Positions 7,959-15,761 of a stretch of DNA of 32,337 bases are shown here, piece after piece. Source of the stretch: JAYZAP01 sp964645285. GTDB lineage: Bacteria; Pseudomonadota; Alphaproteobacteria; JAAXGF01. Position 1 is the first letter of the stretch. Each line of letters starts with the position of its first letter. Both the position numbers and the translations under genes were made by a program. Location of the stretch: the NCBI GenBank assembly GCA_964645285.1, contig CAZYDR010000039.1, forward strand, positions 1 to 32,337. The letters are read 5' to 3'. The notes under the pieces were generated by a model, which saw nothing but the letters and a program-made list of their open reading frames with translations, ran no database searches and had not been told where the DNA came from.

Positions 7959-9272
7959 TTAGACCGCCTGCCCGGCCTTGATCGGCGTGCCGTCAAAGAA
8001 GCGCGCCAGGCGGAAGGGGCTCATGTCGAACATGGAGGGCGCGCCGGTGACCAGTTCGGCGATGGCGCGACCGGCGCCGGGGCCGATGCCGAAGCCGTGA
8101 CCGCTGAACCCGCTGGCGACGAAGAAACCGGGTATGTTCTCATCTTCCGAAATCACCGGCAGGGCGTCGGGGGTGGCCTCGATCATGCCGGCCCAGGTCT
8201 CGACGAAGGGAATATCACCTAGGGGCGGCATGTAGCTCTTTAGCCCATCGCGCATCTCGCGCAGGACCCGCTTGCTCGGCTCGGGATCGAGCACCCTGGT
8301 CTTCTCGAATGGCGTGATCTCATCGTTGGACCAACGCCGGGGCATCGACAACTCCTCGAAAAAGCGCTTGTCGAAGGCCAGACGCAGGCTCGCCCGGTCG
8401 GCCTGAAAGGCGCCATGGAAAAGACTGAAGAAGCGAAAGCTGTCGGGCACGATGGGATGAATGGAGGCGCCGCCGTGGGCCACCGAATAGCCGCCGTCGT
8501 CGCGCCGCCGAATGGCGATCCGCGGCGTCCATACGGCGCCGTCGTTGATGTTGGGCGCCGGCGCGGTGCGCGCCACTGTGCCGAGGACCTTGAGCTGGGG
8601 AATCTTGATGCCGAGATTGCTGCCGAACAGCGATGTCCACACCCCTGCCGCACAGACCACCGTACCGGTGCGGATGGTGCCGCGCTCGGTGACCACGGCG
8701 GAGACCTTGCCGCCGCTGGTCTCGATGCCGCGCACGGCGCAGTTGGTCAGCACCGCGGCGCCCAGGCGCCCGGCCGCGCGGGCAATCGCCGGGGCCGCCT
8801 TGGCCGGCTCGGCGCGGCCGTCGCTCGGCGTGTAGGTGCCGCCGGCCCAGCGCCCTTTGCTGCCGTCTAGCAAGGCGTCGACCTCGGCTGAGTTGAGCGA
8901 GCGGGTGTCGAGCTGGTGTTGCTCGGCCACGGCGAGCCACTTGTTGCGCTCGTCGAGTTCCTTCTGGTCATGGGCGAGATAGAGACAGCCGCCCTGAACG
9001 AAGCCCACGTCTTCGCCGATCTCGGCTTCGAGACCGCGCCAGATGCGCAGGCTCTCCATGATCATCGGCATCTCCGCCGGGTCGCGGCCCTGCTGGCGCA
9101 CATAGCCCCAATTGCGGCTCGACTGCTCGCCGCCGATGCGGCCCTTCTCGCACAAGGCGACCTTGTGGCCGGCTTTGGCCAGGAACCAGGCGGTGGAAGA
9201 CCCAACGATGCCGCCGCCAATCACCACCACGTCGACGGCCTCGGGGGTTGCGGCTTGATTCGTATCACTCAT
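7959..9272 (-). CDS. FAD-dependent oxidoreductase, DAO family
   Basis: Flavoprotein of 437 residues of the D-amino-acid oxidase/glycine-oxidase/DadA superfamily, oxidising an amine or amino acid to an imine. The dinucleotide-binding motif VVVIGGGIVGSSTAW is at about residues 15-29, followed by LCEKGRIGGEQSSRNWGYVR, resembling the FAD ribityl-contact loop. The C-terminal FAD motif reads ASGFSGHGFGIGPGAGRAIAE. The start was set at the ATG at 9270-9272 (MSDTNQAATP), with GAGAGG eight bases upstream; a longer frame lacks support. No signal peptide is seen, so it is probably cytoplasmic. It is divergent from the NIPSNAP gene. The substrate cannot be read from sequence. Confidence 0.85.
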   Translation of the reverse strand: MSDTNQAATPEAVDVVVIGGGIVGSSTAWFLAKAGHKVALCEKGRIGGEQSSRNWGYVRQQGRDPAEMPMIMESLRIWRGLEAEIGEDVGFVQGGCLYLAHDQKELDERNKWLAVAEQHQLDTRSLNSAEVDALLDGSKGRWAGGTYTPSDGRAEPAKAAPAIARAAGRLGAAVLTNCAVRGIETSGGKVSAVVTERGTIRTGTVVCAAGVWTSLFGSNLGIKIPQLKVLGTVARTAPAPNINDGAVWTPRIAIRRRDDGGYSVAHGGASIHPIVPDSFRFFSLFHGAFQADRASLRLAFDKRFFEELSMPRRWSNDEITPFEKTRVLDPEPSKRVLREMRDGLKSYMPPLGDIPFVETWAGMIEATPDALPVISEDENIPGFFVASGFSGHGFGIGPGAGRAIAELVTGAPSMFDMSPFRLARFFDGTPIKAGQAV

Positions 9273-9352
9273 GATTTTTGCCTCTCGACTATGGCGCGGG
9301 CGCACCATGATAGGCTCCGCCAGGGAACAACAGATAGATGGGGCCAGCAGTC

Positions 9353-9676
9353 ATGGCGCTTTACGAACTGCGCACCTACACAGTTCAAGTGGGAAAACTC
9401 CGGGACGTGGTCGAACTGTATCGCGACCAGGGCTGGCCCGCCATGGAGAAAGGCGGCCACGGCGCCAAACTTGTGGGTTATTTCACCGCCGAAACCGGCA
9501 ACCTCAACCAACTCGTTCACCTGTGGAAGTTCGACGACGACGGCGACCGCCGCGCGCACTGGGAGCGGGTCTTCGCCGACGACGACTTCATGGCCTTCGC
9601 TGGCCAACTCCGACCCATGATCCTGTCCCAGGAAAACCAGCTCCTGCGCAACGCCCCGTGGGGCCCGCAGCCCTAG
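9353..9676 (+). CDS. NIPSNAP-family protein
   Basis: A 107-residue dimeric alpha-beta-barrel type protein of the NIPSNAP family, recognised from its start ALYELRTYTVQVGK and from LVHLWKFDDDGDRRAHWE in the second half, ending in a hydrophobic/polar helix (ENQLLRNAPW). Such proteins often sit beside catabolic oxidoreductases and have no firmly established reaction. The chosen start gives the usual family N-terminus; an ATG 15 bases earlier is possible. It is divergent from the FAD oxidase (80-base shared upstream region), which suggests joint regulation. The transcript probably ends at the palindrome just downstream. Confidence 0.8.
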   Translation: MALYELRTYTVQVGKLRDVVELYRDQGWPAMEKGGHGAKLVGYFTAETGNLNQLVHLWKFDDDGDRRAHWERVFADDDFMAFAGQLRPMILSQENQLLRNAPWGPQP

Positions 9677-9684
9677 GCGGAATA

Positions 9685-9732
9685 ATCAAGGGGACAGTAT
9701 ACTTAATTAATTAAGTATACTGTCCCCTTGAT
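9685..9732. repeat. Perfect 48-bp palindrome (REP/MITE-like, possible bidirectional terminator)
   Basis: Every base from 9685 to 9732 pairs with its mirror partner about the centre 9708/9709, giving two 24-base arms. The outer part carries AAGGGGACAGTATACTTAA and the core is TTAATTAA. It sits in the 65-base gap between the convergent NIPSNAP and dehydrogenase genes and is strikingly AT-rich at its centre for this genome. The GGGGACAGTATACTTA sequence resembles short repeats I recall beside REP-associated Y1 transposases in other proteobacteria; I cannot verify that here. In RNA it would fold into a long hairpin on either strand, so it could end both transcripts. Confidence 0.9.
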
Positions 9733-9741
9733 ACAAAATGG

Positions 9742-10689
9742 TCACCTGCCCCGCTCTTTCGCCAACGCCTCCAACACCGCAATCAGCATGTCGTCGCGCT
9801 TGGCGCGGAGTTCGGCGACCGGAACGCCGTCGGCCTCTTCCTCGACGCCGTCGATCAGACGCTGGCGGGTTTCGGCGTCGAGGGTGGCATCGCCGAGCTG
9901 GTTCCACATGGATTCGTTCATTTCCCCGAAATGCTCGAGAAAGCCCGGCATGCCGCCGGCGTTGGCCATGTGGAACGTCAGGGTGGGACCCATGAGCGCC
10001 CAGCGCAGGCCGGGGCCGTAGGCGATACCCTTGTCGGCGTCGCCGACCGAGGCGACCCCCTCGTTGACCAGATAGATGACCTCACGCCACAGGGCCATTT
10101 GCAGGCGGTTGATGAGGTGACCGGGCATCTCCTTGTTGATGCGGATCGGCTGCTTGCCGGCGGCTTCGTAGAACGCCATCAGCCAGTCAACGACCTCAGA
10201 GTCGGTCTGCTTGCCACCGACCACCTCGACACAGGGGATCAGATGGGGCGGGTTGAAGGGGTGGCCGACGGCAAGACGGCCGGGATGCTTGCAACTGGCC
10301 TGAAGCACCGTCGGCATGATGCTCGACGTGCTCGACGAGATCACCGCTTCGGGCGACAGCACGGCCTCGATCTCGTCGTATAACGCGACCTTCATTTCGA
10401 GACGCTCGGGGGCGTTTTCCTGAACCATCTCGACGCCTTCGCAGGCGCCAGCCGGCGTCGCGTGGAACGACACCGCGTCCGGGTCGGCGTCGTCCACCAT
10501 GCCGATACGCTTAAGCGCCGGCCAGACGCCGGCGATGACGTCCCTCACCCGCACTTCCGTATCGCCGTCCGGATCCCAGACCGACACCGACATGCCCTGA
10601 GCCAGGAATCCGGCGGTCCAACTCGCCCCGATCGTCCCGGCGCCAAGCACCGCGACGCGTTTCACCTTGTCCGCATCAACCATCGGCAT
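9742..10689 (-). CDS. 3-hydroxyacyl-CoA / L-carnitine dehydrogenase-like protein (copy 2)
   Basis: NAD-dependent dehydrogenase of 315 residues from the single-domain 3-hydroxyacyl-CoA dehydrogenase/carnitine dehydrogenase/lambda-crystallin group. The Rossmann motif GAGTIG spans 16-21, a serine-rich SSSTSS lies at 118-123, and the catalytic histidine is probably His143 in GHPFNPPH with Glu155 in VEVVGG as its partner. The C-terminal half has the helical dimerisation region (GPGLRWALMGP). The start MPMVDADK is preceded by GAGGGGG; the frame is longer but unsupported. It lies 13 bases after its paralog and is the last gene of the MFS operon. The substrate is a hydroxyacid or its CoA ester; a carnitine-like substrate is possible but unproven. 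Confidence 0.85.
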   Translation of the reverse strand: MPMVDADKVKRVAVLGAGTIGASWTAGFLAQGMSVSVWDPDGDTEVRVRDVIAGVWPALKRIGMVDDADPDAVSFHATPAGACEGVEMVQENAPERLEMKVALYDEIEAVLSPEAVISSSTSSIMPTVLQASCKHPGRLAVGHPFNPPHLIPCVEVVGGKQTDSEVVDWLMAFYEAAGKQPIRINKEMPGHLINRLQMALWREVIYLVNEGVASVGDADKGIAYGPGLRWALMGPTLTFHMANAGGMPGFLEHFGEMNESMWNQLGDATLDAETRQRLIDGVEEEADGVPVAELRAKRDDMLIAVLEALAKERGR

Positions 10690-10702
10690 GGTTATGCCCC
10701 CT

Positions 10703-11650
10703 CTACCAGTCGTGTTTCTTGAGCACTTCAAGCAGGCTCACCAGGGTCTCGTCACGCTGGCGCCAAAGCTCGTCCACCGGCCGGTTGCGCGACATGGTGG
10801 CGGCGGCTTTGACCACCGCCGCGCTGAGCTCTGCCGACCACTTGTCCTGGCCATCGCGCTCCTGGAGAATCTCCGGCGGCACCTCGTATTTCTGCATGGC
10901 GTCCTCGATGCCGTGCGGCGACGATACATGAGACGTCATGGTCGGCCCCATGAAAGCCCAGCGCAGGCCCGGCCCGTAGGCCACTGCGGTATCGGCGTCC
11001 TCGACCGAGACGATGCCCTCGTCGATGAGGAAGGCGTATTCGCGAAAAATCGCGCTTTGCAGGCGGTTGGAGACGAAGCCGGCGATCTCCTTCTTGAGGC
11101 GGATGACCTTCTTGCCGATGGCGCTGTAGAACGCGCAGGTCCAGTCCACGGTCTCGACCGGGGTCTGCTCGCCGCCGACCACTTCGACCAGTGGGATCAG
11201 ATGCGGCGGGCAGAACGGATGACCGACCACCAGACGCTCGGGGGTCTTCATGTCCGGCTGGAACATGCTCGGGCGATAGAACGACGTGCTGGTCGCCAGC
11301 ACCGCGCCCGGATCGAGAGCGTCGTCGATAGCGTCATAGAGGTCGCGCTTGAGCTGGATCGCCTCGGGCGCCGATTCCTGAACCATCTGGACGCCCTTGC
11401 AGGCCTCCGCCGGGTCGTCGAAAAACGCCAGGTTGCCCGGGTCGGCGCCATCGGCCACCAGGCCGAGACGGTCGAGCAGCGGGAAAGCGTTTTCCACATA
11501 GGCGCGGATGCGGGGTTCGGTGTCTTCGGCCGGGTCCCATACGTTGACCTTGATTCCTTGGGCGACGAAGGCAGCGGTCCAGCCGCCCCCCATGGTACCG
11601 GTGCCAAGCGCCGCCATGAGTTCGACCTTGTCGGGTGATACCATAGGCAT
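10703..11650 (-). CDS. 3-hydroxyacyl-CoA / L-carnitine dehydrogenase-like protein (copy 1)
   Basis: Paralog of the following gene, also 315 residues and also starting MPMV. The nucleotide motif is GTGTMGGGW (16-24). The catalytic His144 lies in GHPFCPPH, where cysteine replaces the asparagine seen in the other copy, and the serine patch reads TSTSFY. Glutamate is kept in VEVVGG. A GGAGGAG ribosome-binding site overlaps the end of the MFS gene, four bases away, so the two are co-transcribed. The differences near the active site suggest the two copies act on different substrates or form a heterodimer (inference). Confidence 0.85.
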   Translation of the reverse strand: MPMVSPDKVELMAALGTGTMGGGWTAAFVAQGIKVNVWDPAEDTEPRIRAYVENAFPLLDRLGLVADGADPGNLAFFDDPAEACKGVQMVQESAPEAIQLKRDLYDAIDDALDPGAVLATSTSFYRPSMFQPDMKTPERLVVGHPFCPPHLIPLVEVVGGEQTPVETVDWTCAFYSAIGKKVIRLKKEIAGFVSNRLQSAIFREYAFLIDEGIVSVEDADTAVAYGPGLRWAFMGPTMTSHVSSPHGIEDAMQKYEVPPEILQERDGQDKWSAELSAAVVKAAATMSRNRPVDELWRQRDETLVSLLEVLKKHDW

Positions 11651-11654
11651 GTCG

Positions 11655-12881
11655 TTATTCTCCTCCGGAAACAGATGGTTGAGTTGATTGAACGAGCGGC
11701 GCGCCGAGGGCAGTCAGAGCGGCAAGAGCCGCCAGGCCCGCGACGAGCATGAACGAATAATGGAGATCGATATTGCCGAGGGCGCCGGCGGCAACGGCGC
11801 CCAGAGCGCCAACCCCGTCAAGCACCGAGAAGGCAAATCCGAGCGTGGTTGATTCGCGCTGGCCCGAGTTATCCACTGCCATGGCCAGCACCGCCGAGCG
11901 AATGCCCACCAGCACCGTGGCGGTTATCACCATACAGGTGATCGCCAACAGCGGCCCGGCCGCCAGCGCAATCACCATGGCCCCGGCGGCGGCAATTAGC
12001 GTGGCAACGATAAATACCGGTCTGCGGCCGGCCGCATCCGAGAGCCGCCCGACAAAAGGCTGGACCAGGGCGCCGAACAACAACATGCCCGAGAAGGCCA
12101 TGCCGGTGGCCGCCGTGGTCAGGCCATGGACGGTCTGCAACAGCAACGGCGTCATGGCCATCAGGGCGACCATGGCCATGTTGTAGAGTACCATCATGAC
12201 GATCAGCACCAGCGCGGCGGGACGCCGCCAGCTCTGCCACAAGGCCCGGGCGTCGGCGCGGGAGATCGACCCCTTTGTCAAACGTGGCACTCGCGTCGCA
12301 TAAAAGAAAAATACCACCCCCATGATAACGGTCGGGATCATCGACAGGCGCATGGCCCAGCGCCAATCCACATAAGCCAGGGCAACACCCACCGCCAGGG
12401 GCGCCAGCACCGCGGCCAGAGCGCCGCCCACCGCATGCACGCCAAGAGCGTGAGCGCGGCGCGACGGCGCCTGCTCGGCCAACACGCCGGTGGCAATGGG
12501 ATGCCAGGTGGCGTCACCCAGGCCGGCAAAGGCCAACAGCAGCGCCAAGGCCCAGAATCCGGTGGCAAAGGAAGCCACCAAGTAGCCCACGGCAACCCAC
12601 CAGAAGGTCAGCACTAGAAGCCGTCCACGGTTGCTTACCCGGTCGGCCAGCACGCCGGCGGGCGCGAAGGCCAGCGACGCACCAAAACTGTTGATGGCGA
12701 ACAACAGGCCTATTTCAGCCGGGGTCAGCCCCATGACCGCACCAGCGGCGGGAACGATCAGCCACAAGGCGCAGAATCCCCAGTCGATGGCCAAGTGGCC
12801 GAATGCAAACGGGATCAGAAGCGAGTTGTCCTCGCGGACACCGGCTACGGTTGCCGAGGCGCTGGCTGGCGGGGGTGACAT
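11655..12881 (-). CDS. MFS transporter
   Basis: Major facilitator superfamily permease of 408 residues with about 12 hydrophobic segments. The loop between helices 2 and 3 reads GVLADRVSNRGR, the usual MFS signature, and a related motif recurs in the second half (VGRLSDAAGRRP). It starts at the ATG at 12879-12881 (MSPPPASA), with a GGGGGA about 12 bases upstream. As first gene of the operon with two hydroxyacyl-type dehydrogenases it may import or export their substrate. Drug efflux is a possible alternative. It is divergent from the peptide-binding-protein gene across about 250 bases. Confidence 0.85.
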   Translation of the reverse strand: MSPPPASASATVAGVREDNSLLIPFAFGHLAIDWGFCALWLIVPAAGAVMGLTPAEIGLLFAINSFGASLAFAPAGVLADRVSNRGRLLVLTFWWVAVGYLVASFATGFWALALLLAFAGLGDATWHPIATGVLAEQAPSRRAHALGVHAVGGALAAVLAPLAVGVALAYVDWRWAMRLSMIPTVIMGVVFFFYATRVPRLTKGSISRADARALWQSWRRPAALVLIVMMVLYNMAMVALMAMTPLLLQTVHGLTTAATGMAFSGMLLFGALVQPFVGRLSDAAGRRPVFIVATLIAAAGAMVIALAAGPLLAITCMVITATVLVGIRSAVLAMAVDNSGQRESTTLGFAFSVLDGVGALGAVAAGALGNIDLHYSFMLVAGLAALAALTALGAPLVQSTQPSVSGGE

Positions 12882-12987
12882 GGCGTTATTAGTATCCCCC
12901 GTCCCGGCCCCTGTCACTCGCCATTGCACGAAAGAGCAACCAAAGGGGTGTCCTCGGACGAAATATCAGTTAACATTCAATGAATGG

Positions 12988-13047
12988 ATTCAGGCCAAGC
13001 GCCTGAATGATCGTTCATGCCGTTCCTCTGGCAATTATGGGAACGGC
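12988..13047. promoter_or_regulatory. Two inverted repeats in the MFS / binding-protein divergent region
   Basis: ATTCAGGC (12988-12995) and GCCTGAAT (13001-13008) form a perfect 8-bp inverted repeat around five bases. A second perfect pair, GCCGTTCC (13019-13026) and GGAACGGC (13040-13047), follows. Neither is followed by a T run, so they look more like regulator-binding sites than terminators. They lie between the MFS operon and the binding-protein gene and could control both. The rest of the gap (12882-12987 and 13048-13130) shows no gene. Confidence 0.4.
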
Positions 13048-13130
13048 GACGGTTGGTTTCCGGACAAACTCCGCGCGTCAGACGGAGCTCGGACTGGCCA
13101 GTGAGACTAGACATAAAGGGAGACATCACC

Positions 13131-14735
13131 ATGAGTAAACGTGACGACGACAAAAAACTATCCTGGCTTGAGCACCGTCTACGTCTCCGCTCAATTGATC
13201 GTCGTGAGTTCATGGGCCGTGCGGCGGCTCTCGGTGTAACCACTGCGCTGTCCACTACCCTGGCCGACAAGGCCTTCGCGGCGACACCGAAACGCGGCGG
13301 TCACATGCGCGCCGGCCGCGGCCATGGCTCGACCACCGACAACCTCGACCCGGGCCATTCCGAGAACGGTTTCACCGGCAGCATGATCGCCTCCACCAGC
13401 AACACGCTGGCGGAGATCGGTCAGTCGGGCCAGCTCGAACCCAACCTGGCCGTGAGCTGGGAGCCATCCGACGACGCCGCCAATTGGCGCTTCAAGCTTC
13501 GTCAGGGCGTCGAATTCCACAACGGCAAGACGATGACCGCCGAAGACGTCGTGGCGTCGATCAACCACCACCGCGGCGAGGACACGTCATCGGCCGCCAA
13601 ACCGCTGCTCGAGTCGATCACCGATATCAAGATCGACGGCGGCGACACGGTGGTCTTTCAACTGAGCGGCGGCGATGCCGACTTCCCCTTCACCATCGGC
13701 GACTACCACGTCACCATCATGCCGTCGGAAGAAGGCGTCATGCAGTGGCGCGAAGGCATCGGCACCGGCGGCTACGTGCTCGACAATTTCGATCCCGGCG
13801 TTCGCGCCGACCTCACCCGCTTCCCCAACTACTGGCGGGAAGACTCGGCGTACTTCGACAGTTGGGAGCAGCTTACCATCACCGACGTGGTGGCCCGCAC
13901 CAACGCCCTGACCACCGGTGAAATCGACATCATGGACCGAGTCGATCTCAAGACATTGCATCTGCTTGAGCGCAACACCGACATCAAGGTCGAGGAAACC
14001 ACCGGCACCGCCCACTACACGGTACCCATGCGCACCGACACCGCGCCGTTCGACGACAACAACGTGCGCATGGCGCTCAAACTGGCATTTGACCGCGACG
14101 AAATGTTGCGCACCGTGTTGCGCGGACACGGTTCGGTCGGCAACGATCATCCGATCAGCACCGCCAACCGCTACCACGCGACCGACCTGCCGCAACGGGC
14201 CTACGATCCGGAAAAAGCTAAGTGGCATCTCAAGCAGGCTGGACTATCGAGCCTCAAGGTCGACCTCAGTGCCGCCGATGCCGCCTTCGCCGGCGCCGTC
14301 GACGCCGCCGTAATCTACAAGGAGCACGCGGCCAAGGCCGGCATCGACATCAACGTGATCCGCGAGCCCAACGACGGCTACTGGTCAGCGGTGTGGATGA
14401 ACAAGGGCTGGGGCATGTGTTACTGGGGCGGCCGGCCGACCGAGGACGGCATGTTCTCGACCGCTTATGCGGCGGGCGCCTCCTGGAACGACACGTTCTG
14501 GAACCACGAACGGTTCAACAAGCTGCTGGTCGAGGCCCGCGCCGAACTCGACGATAACAAGCGCCGCGAAATGTACTTCGAAATGCAGAAAATTGTCAGC
14601 AACGAGGGCGGCGTGGTCGTACCCATGTTCAACAACTACGTCTTCGCCATGTCGACCAAGATCGAGCACGGCGAGATGCAGGGCAACTGGGACATGGACG
14701 GCTCCCTGTTCATGGAGCGTTGGTGGTTCGCCTAG
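13131..14735 (+). CDS. ABC transporter substrate-binding protein, peptide/nickel type, Tat-exported
   Basis: Periplasmic binding protein of family SBP_bac_5 (534 residues), for peptides or similar solutes. The N-terminus carries a twin-arginine signal: SIDRREFMG with Arg24-Arg25, a hydrophobic stretch to about 46, and a likely cleavage after AFA (residue 50), giving a mature protein starting ATPKRGG. There is no lipobox cysteine. Family hallmarks are the LEPNLAVSWEPSDDAANWRF segment, the FRLR-like FKLRQGVEFHNGKTMTAEDV stretch, and FPNYWRED. AAAGGGAGA precedes the ATG. No permease or ATPase genes follow; a strong terminator does, so it is an orphan component whose partners lie elsewhere. Confidence 0.9.
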   Translation: MSKRDDDKKLSWLEHRLRLRSIDRREFMGRAAALGVTTALSTTLADKAFAATPKRGGHMRAGRGHGSTTDNLDPGHSENGFTGSMIASTSNTLAEIGQSGQLEPNLAVSWEPSDDAANWRFKLRQGVEFHNGKTMTAEDVVASINHHRGEDTSSAAKPLLESITDIKIDGGDTVVFQLSGGDADFPFTIGDYHVTIMPSEEGVMQWREGIGTGGYVLDNFDPGVRADLTRFPNYWREDSAYFDSWEQLTITDVVARTNALTTGEIDIMDRVDLKTLHLLERNTDIKVEETTGTAHYTVPMRTDTAPFDDNNVRMALKLAFDRDEMLRTVLRGHGSVGNDHPISTANRYHATDLPQRAYDPEKAKWHLKQAGLSSLKVDLSAADAAFAGAVDAAVIYKEHAAKAGIDINVIREPNDGYWSAVWMNKGWGMCYWGGRPTEDGMFSTAYAAGASWNDTFWNHERFNKLLVEARAELDDNKRREMYFEMQKIVSNEGGVVVPMFNNYVFAMSTKIEHGEMQGNWDMDGSLFMERWWFA

Positions 14736-14765
14736 ACCGCGCTCTGACGTAAATGTCGTACTTCG

Positions 14766-14799
14766 GGGGTCCGGACATTGTCCGGGCCCCTTTTTCTTT
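14766..14799 (+). terminator. Rho-independent terminator after the binding-protein gene
   Basis: GGGGTCCGGAC and GTCCGGGCCCC pair into an 11-bp stem (one G-U) with a three-base ATT loop, followed immediately by TTTTTCTTT. It ends the plus-strand binding-protein transcript. Its last bases touch the stop codon of the convergent dehydratase gene. Confidence 0.85.
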
Positions 14800-15761
14800 C
14801 AGGTCAGATCGAACGTCGCCGTGGCGCTGGTCACAGTTTCCCCCTCGCGGTCGCAGATTAGCGCCACGTCGACCAGGCGCCGGCCGTTCTCTTCGCGCAT
14901 CGCCGTTATAACGCCGTCATACGTGAGTTCATCGCCGGGCCAGATCATGTCGTTGAAGCGAGCGTCGAAGCGCCGCACCCGCTCGGGCCCGAGCCAGCAC
15001 ACCGCATAGGTCGACAGCAACCCGGCATGGAGCATGCCGACGGAGAAGAACGTGGGAAAACCTTCGGCCCGGGCACAGACTTCGTCATGGTGGGCGACGC
15101 TGTCTTCACCGGAAGCGTACTGGTAACGCACGATGTCGGTCAGGGTGAGTGGCGGCATGACGATGGGGCCTGGCCCTTCGCCCTCGCGCAGGTCATCCCA
15201 TTGTTGGCAGGCAATGCCCATGAACTCCCGGCGTTTCTCGTCGCGGGCCATGAACGGTCGATCCGCGCCGCGTTGGGCCGCCCGCGCCACCGCCGCCTCG
15301 GGCGCGACCTCGGGAATGACCGAGGTCGGACGCCATTCGGCGACCACTTTCCCAGCGTCGTCGCGAAACGTGGACAGCATGCGAATGAAGCTCAACCGGC
15401 CGCCATTGCGCCCCTGCTTGGTCCAGATGTCCTCAACTTCGGTGCGGGCGCGAAGCGTCTGGCCAACCCGAGGCGGCTCGCCGGGGTAGATATAGGAATG
15501 GCCGCCGTCGAGGGACATCAGTTCATCGGCGCCGATGATCTTGAGCGCCGTGTCGCCGGGCCGCTCCAGCAGATAGCCCCAGAAATAGGCCGACATGACA
15601 AGAAAAGTCGGCGGCACCACCGCGTCGGGCTGGTCGAGATAGCCCGGCAGATGGGCGCCAATGGCGGTAGCGAACTCGCGCAGCTTGCCGCGCTCCAGAG
15701 GAACCTCGAATTCAGGCCCCGACAGTCCGATGTGCTTGGGGTCGAGTGTGCCTGTCCTCAT
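14799..15761 (-). CDS. MaoC-type double-hotdog dehydratase
   Basis: A 320-residue protein with two hotdog-fold halves. The N-terminal half resembles the FAS1-type dehydratase domain (VPPTFLVMSAYFWGYLLERPG, then SYIYPGEPPRVGQTL). The C-terminal half has the MaoC pattern YASGEDSVAHHDEVCARAEG followed by FFSVGMLHAGLLSTYAV and the PGDEL loop. Family members hydrate enoyl-CoA or dehydrate hydroxyacyl-CoA; the HHDE segment occupies the usual catalytic Asp/His region. Its start overlaps the stop of the CoA-ligase gene as ATGA, so it is the third gene of a coupled operon. A step acting on the CoA thioester made by that ligase is the natural inference. Confidence 0.8.
   Translation of the reverse strand: MRTGTLDPKHIGLSGPEFEVPLERGKLREFATAIGAHLPGYLDQPDAVVPPTFLVMSAYFWGYLLERPGDTALKIIGADELMSLDGGHSYIYPGEPPRVGQTLRARTEVEDIWTKQGRNGGRLSFIRMLSTFRDDAGKVVAEWRPTSVIPEVAPEAAVARAAQRGADRPFMARDEKRREFMGIACQQWDDLREGEGPGPIVMPPLTLTDIVRYQYASGEDSVAHHDEVCARAEGFPTFFSVGMLHAGLLSTYAVCWLGPERVRRFDARFNDMIWPGDELTYDGVITAMREENGRRLVDVALICDREGETVTSATATFDLT

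Noticed and set aside
12988..13047. The paired inverted repeats as terminators
   Set aside because: Neither stem is followed by a T run on either strand, and they lie upstream of both divergent genes.
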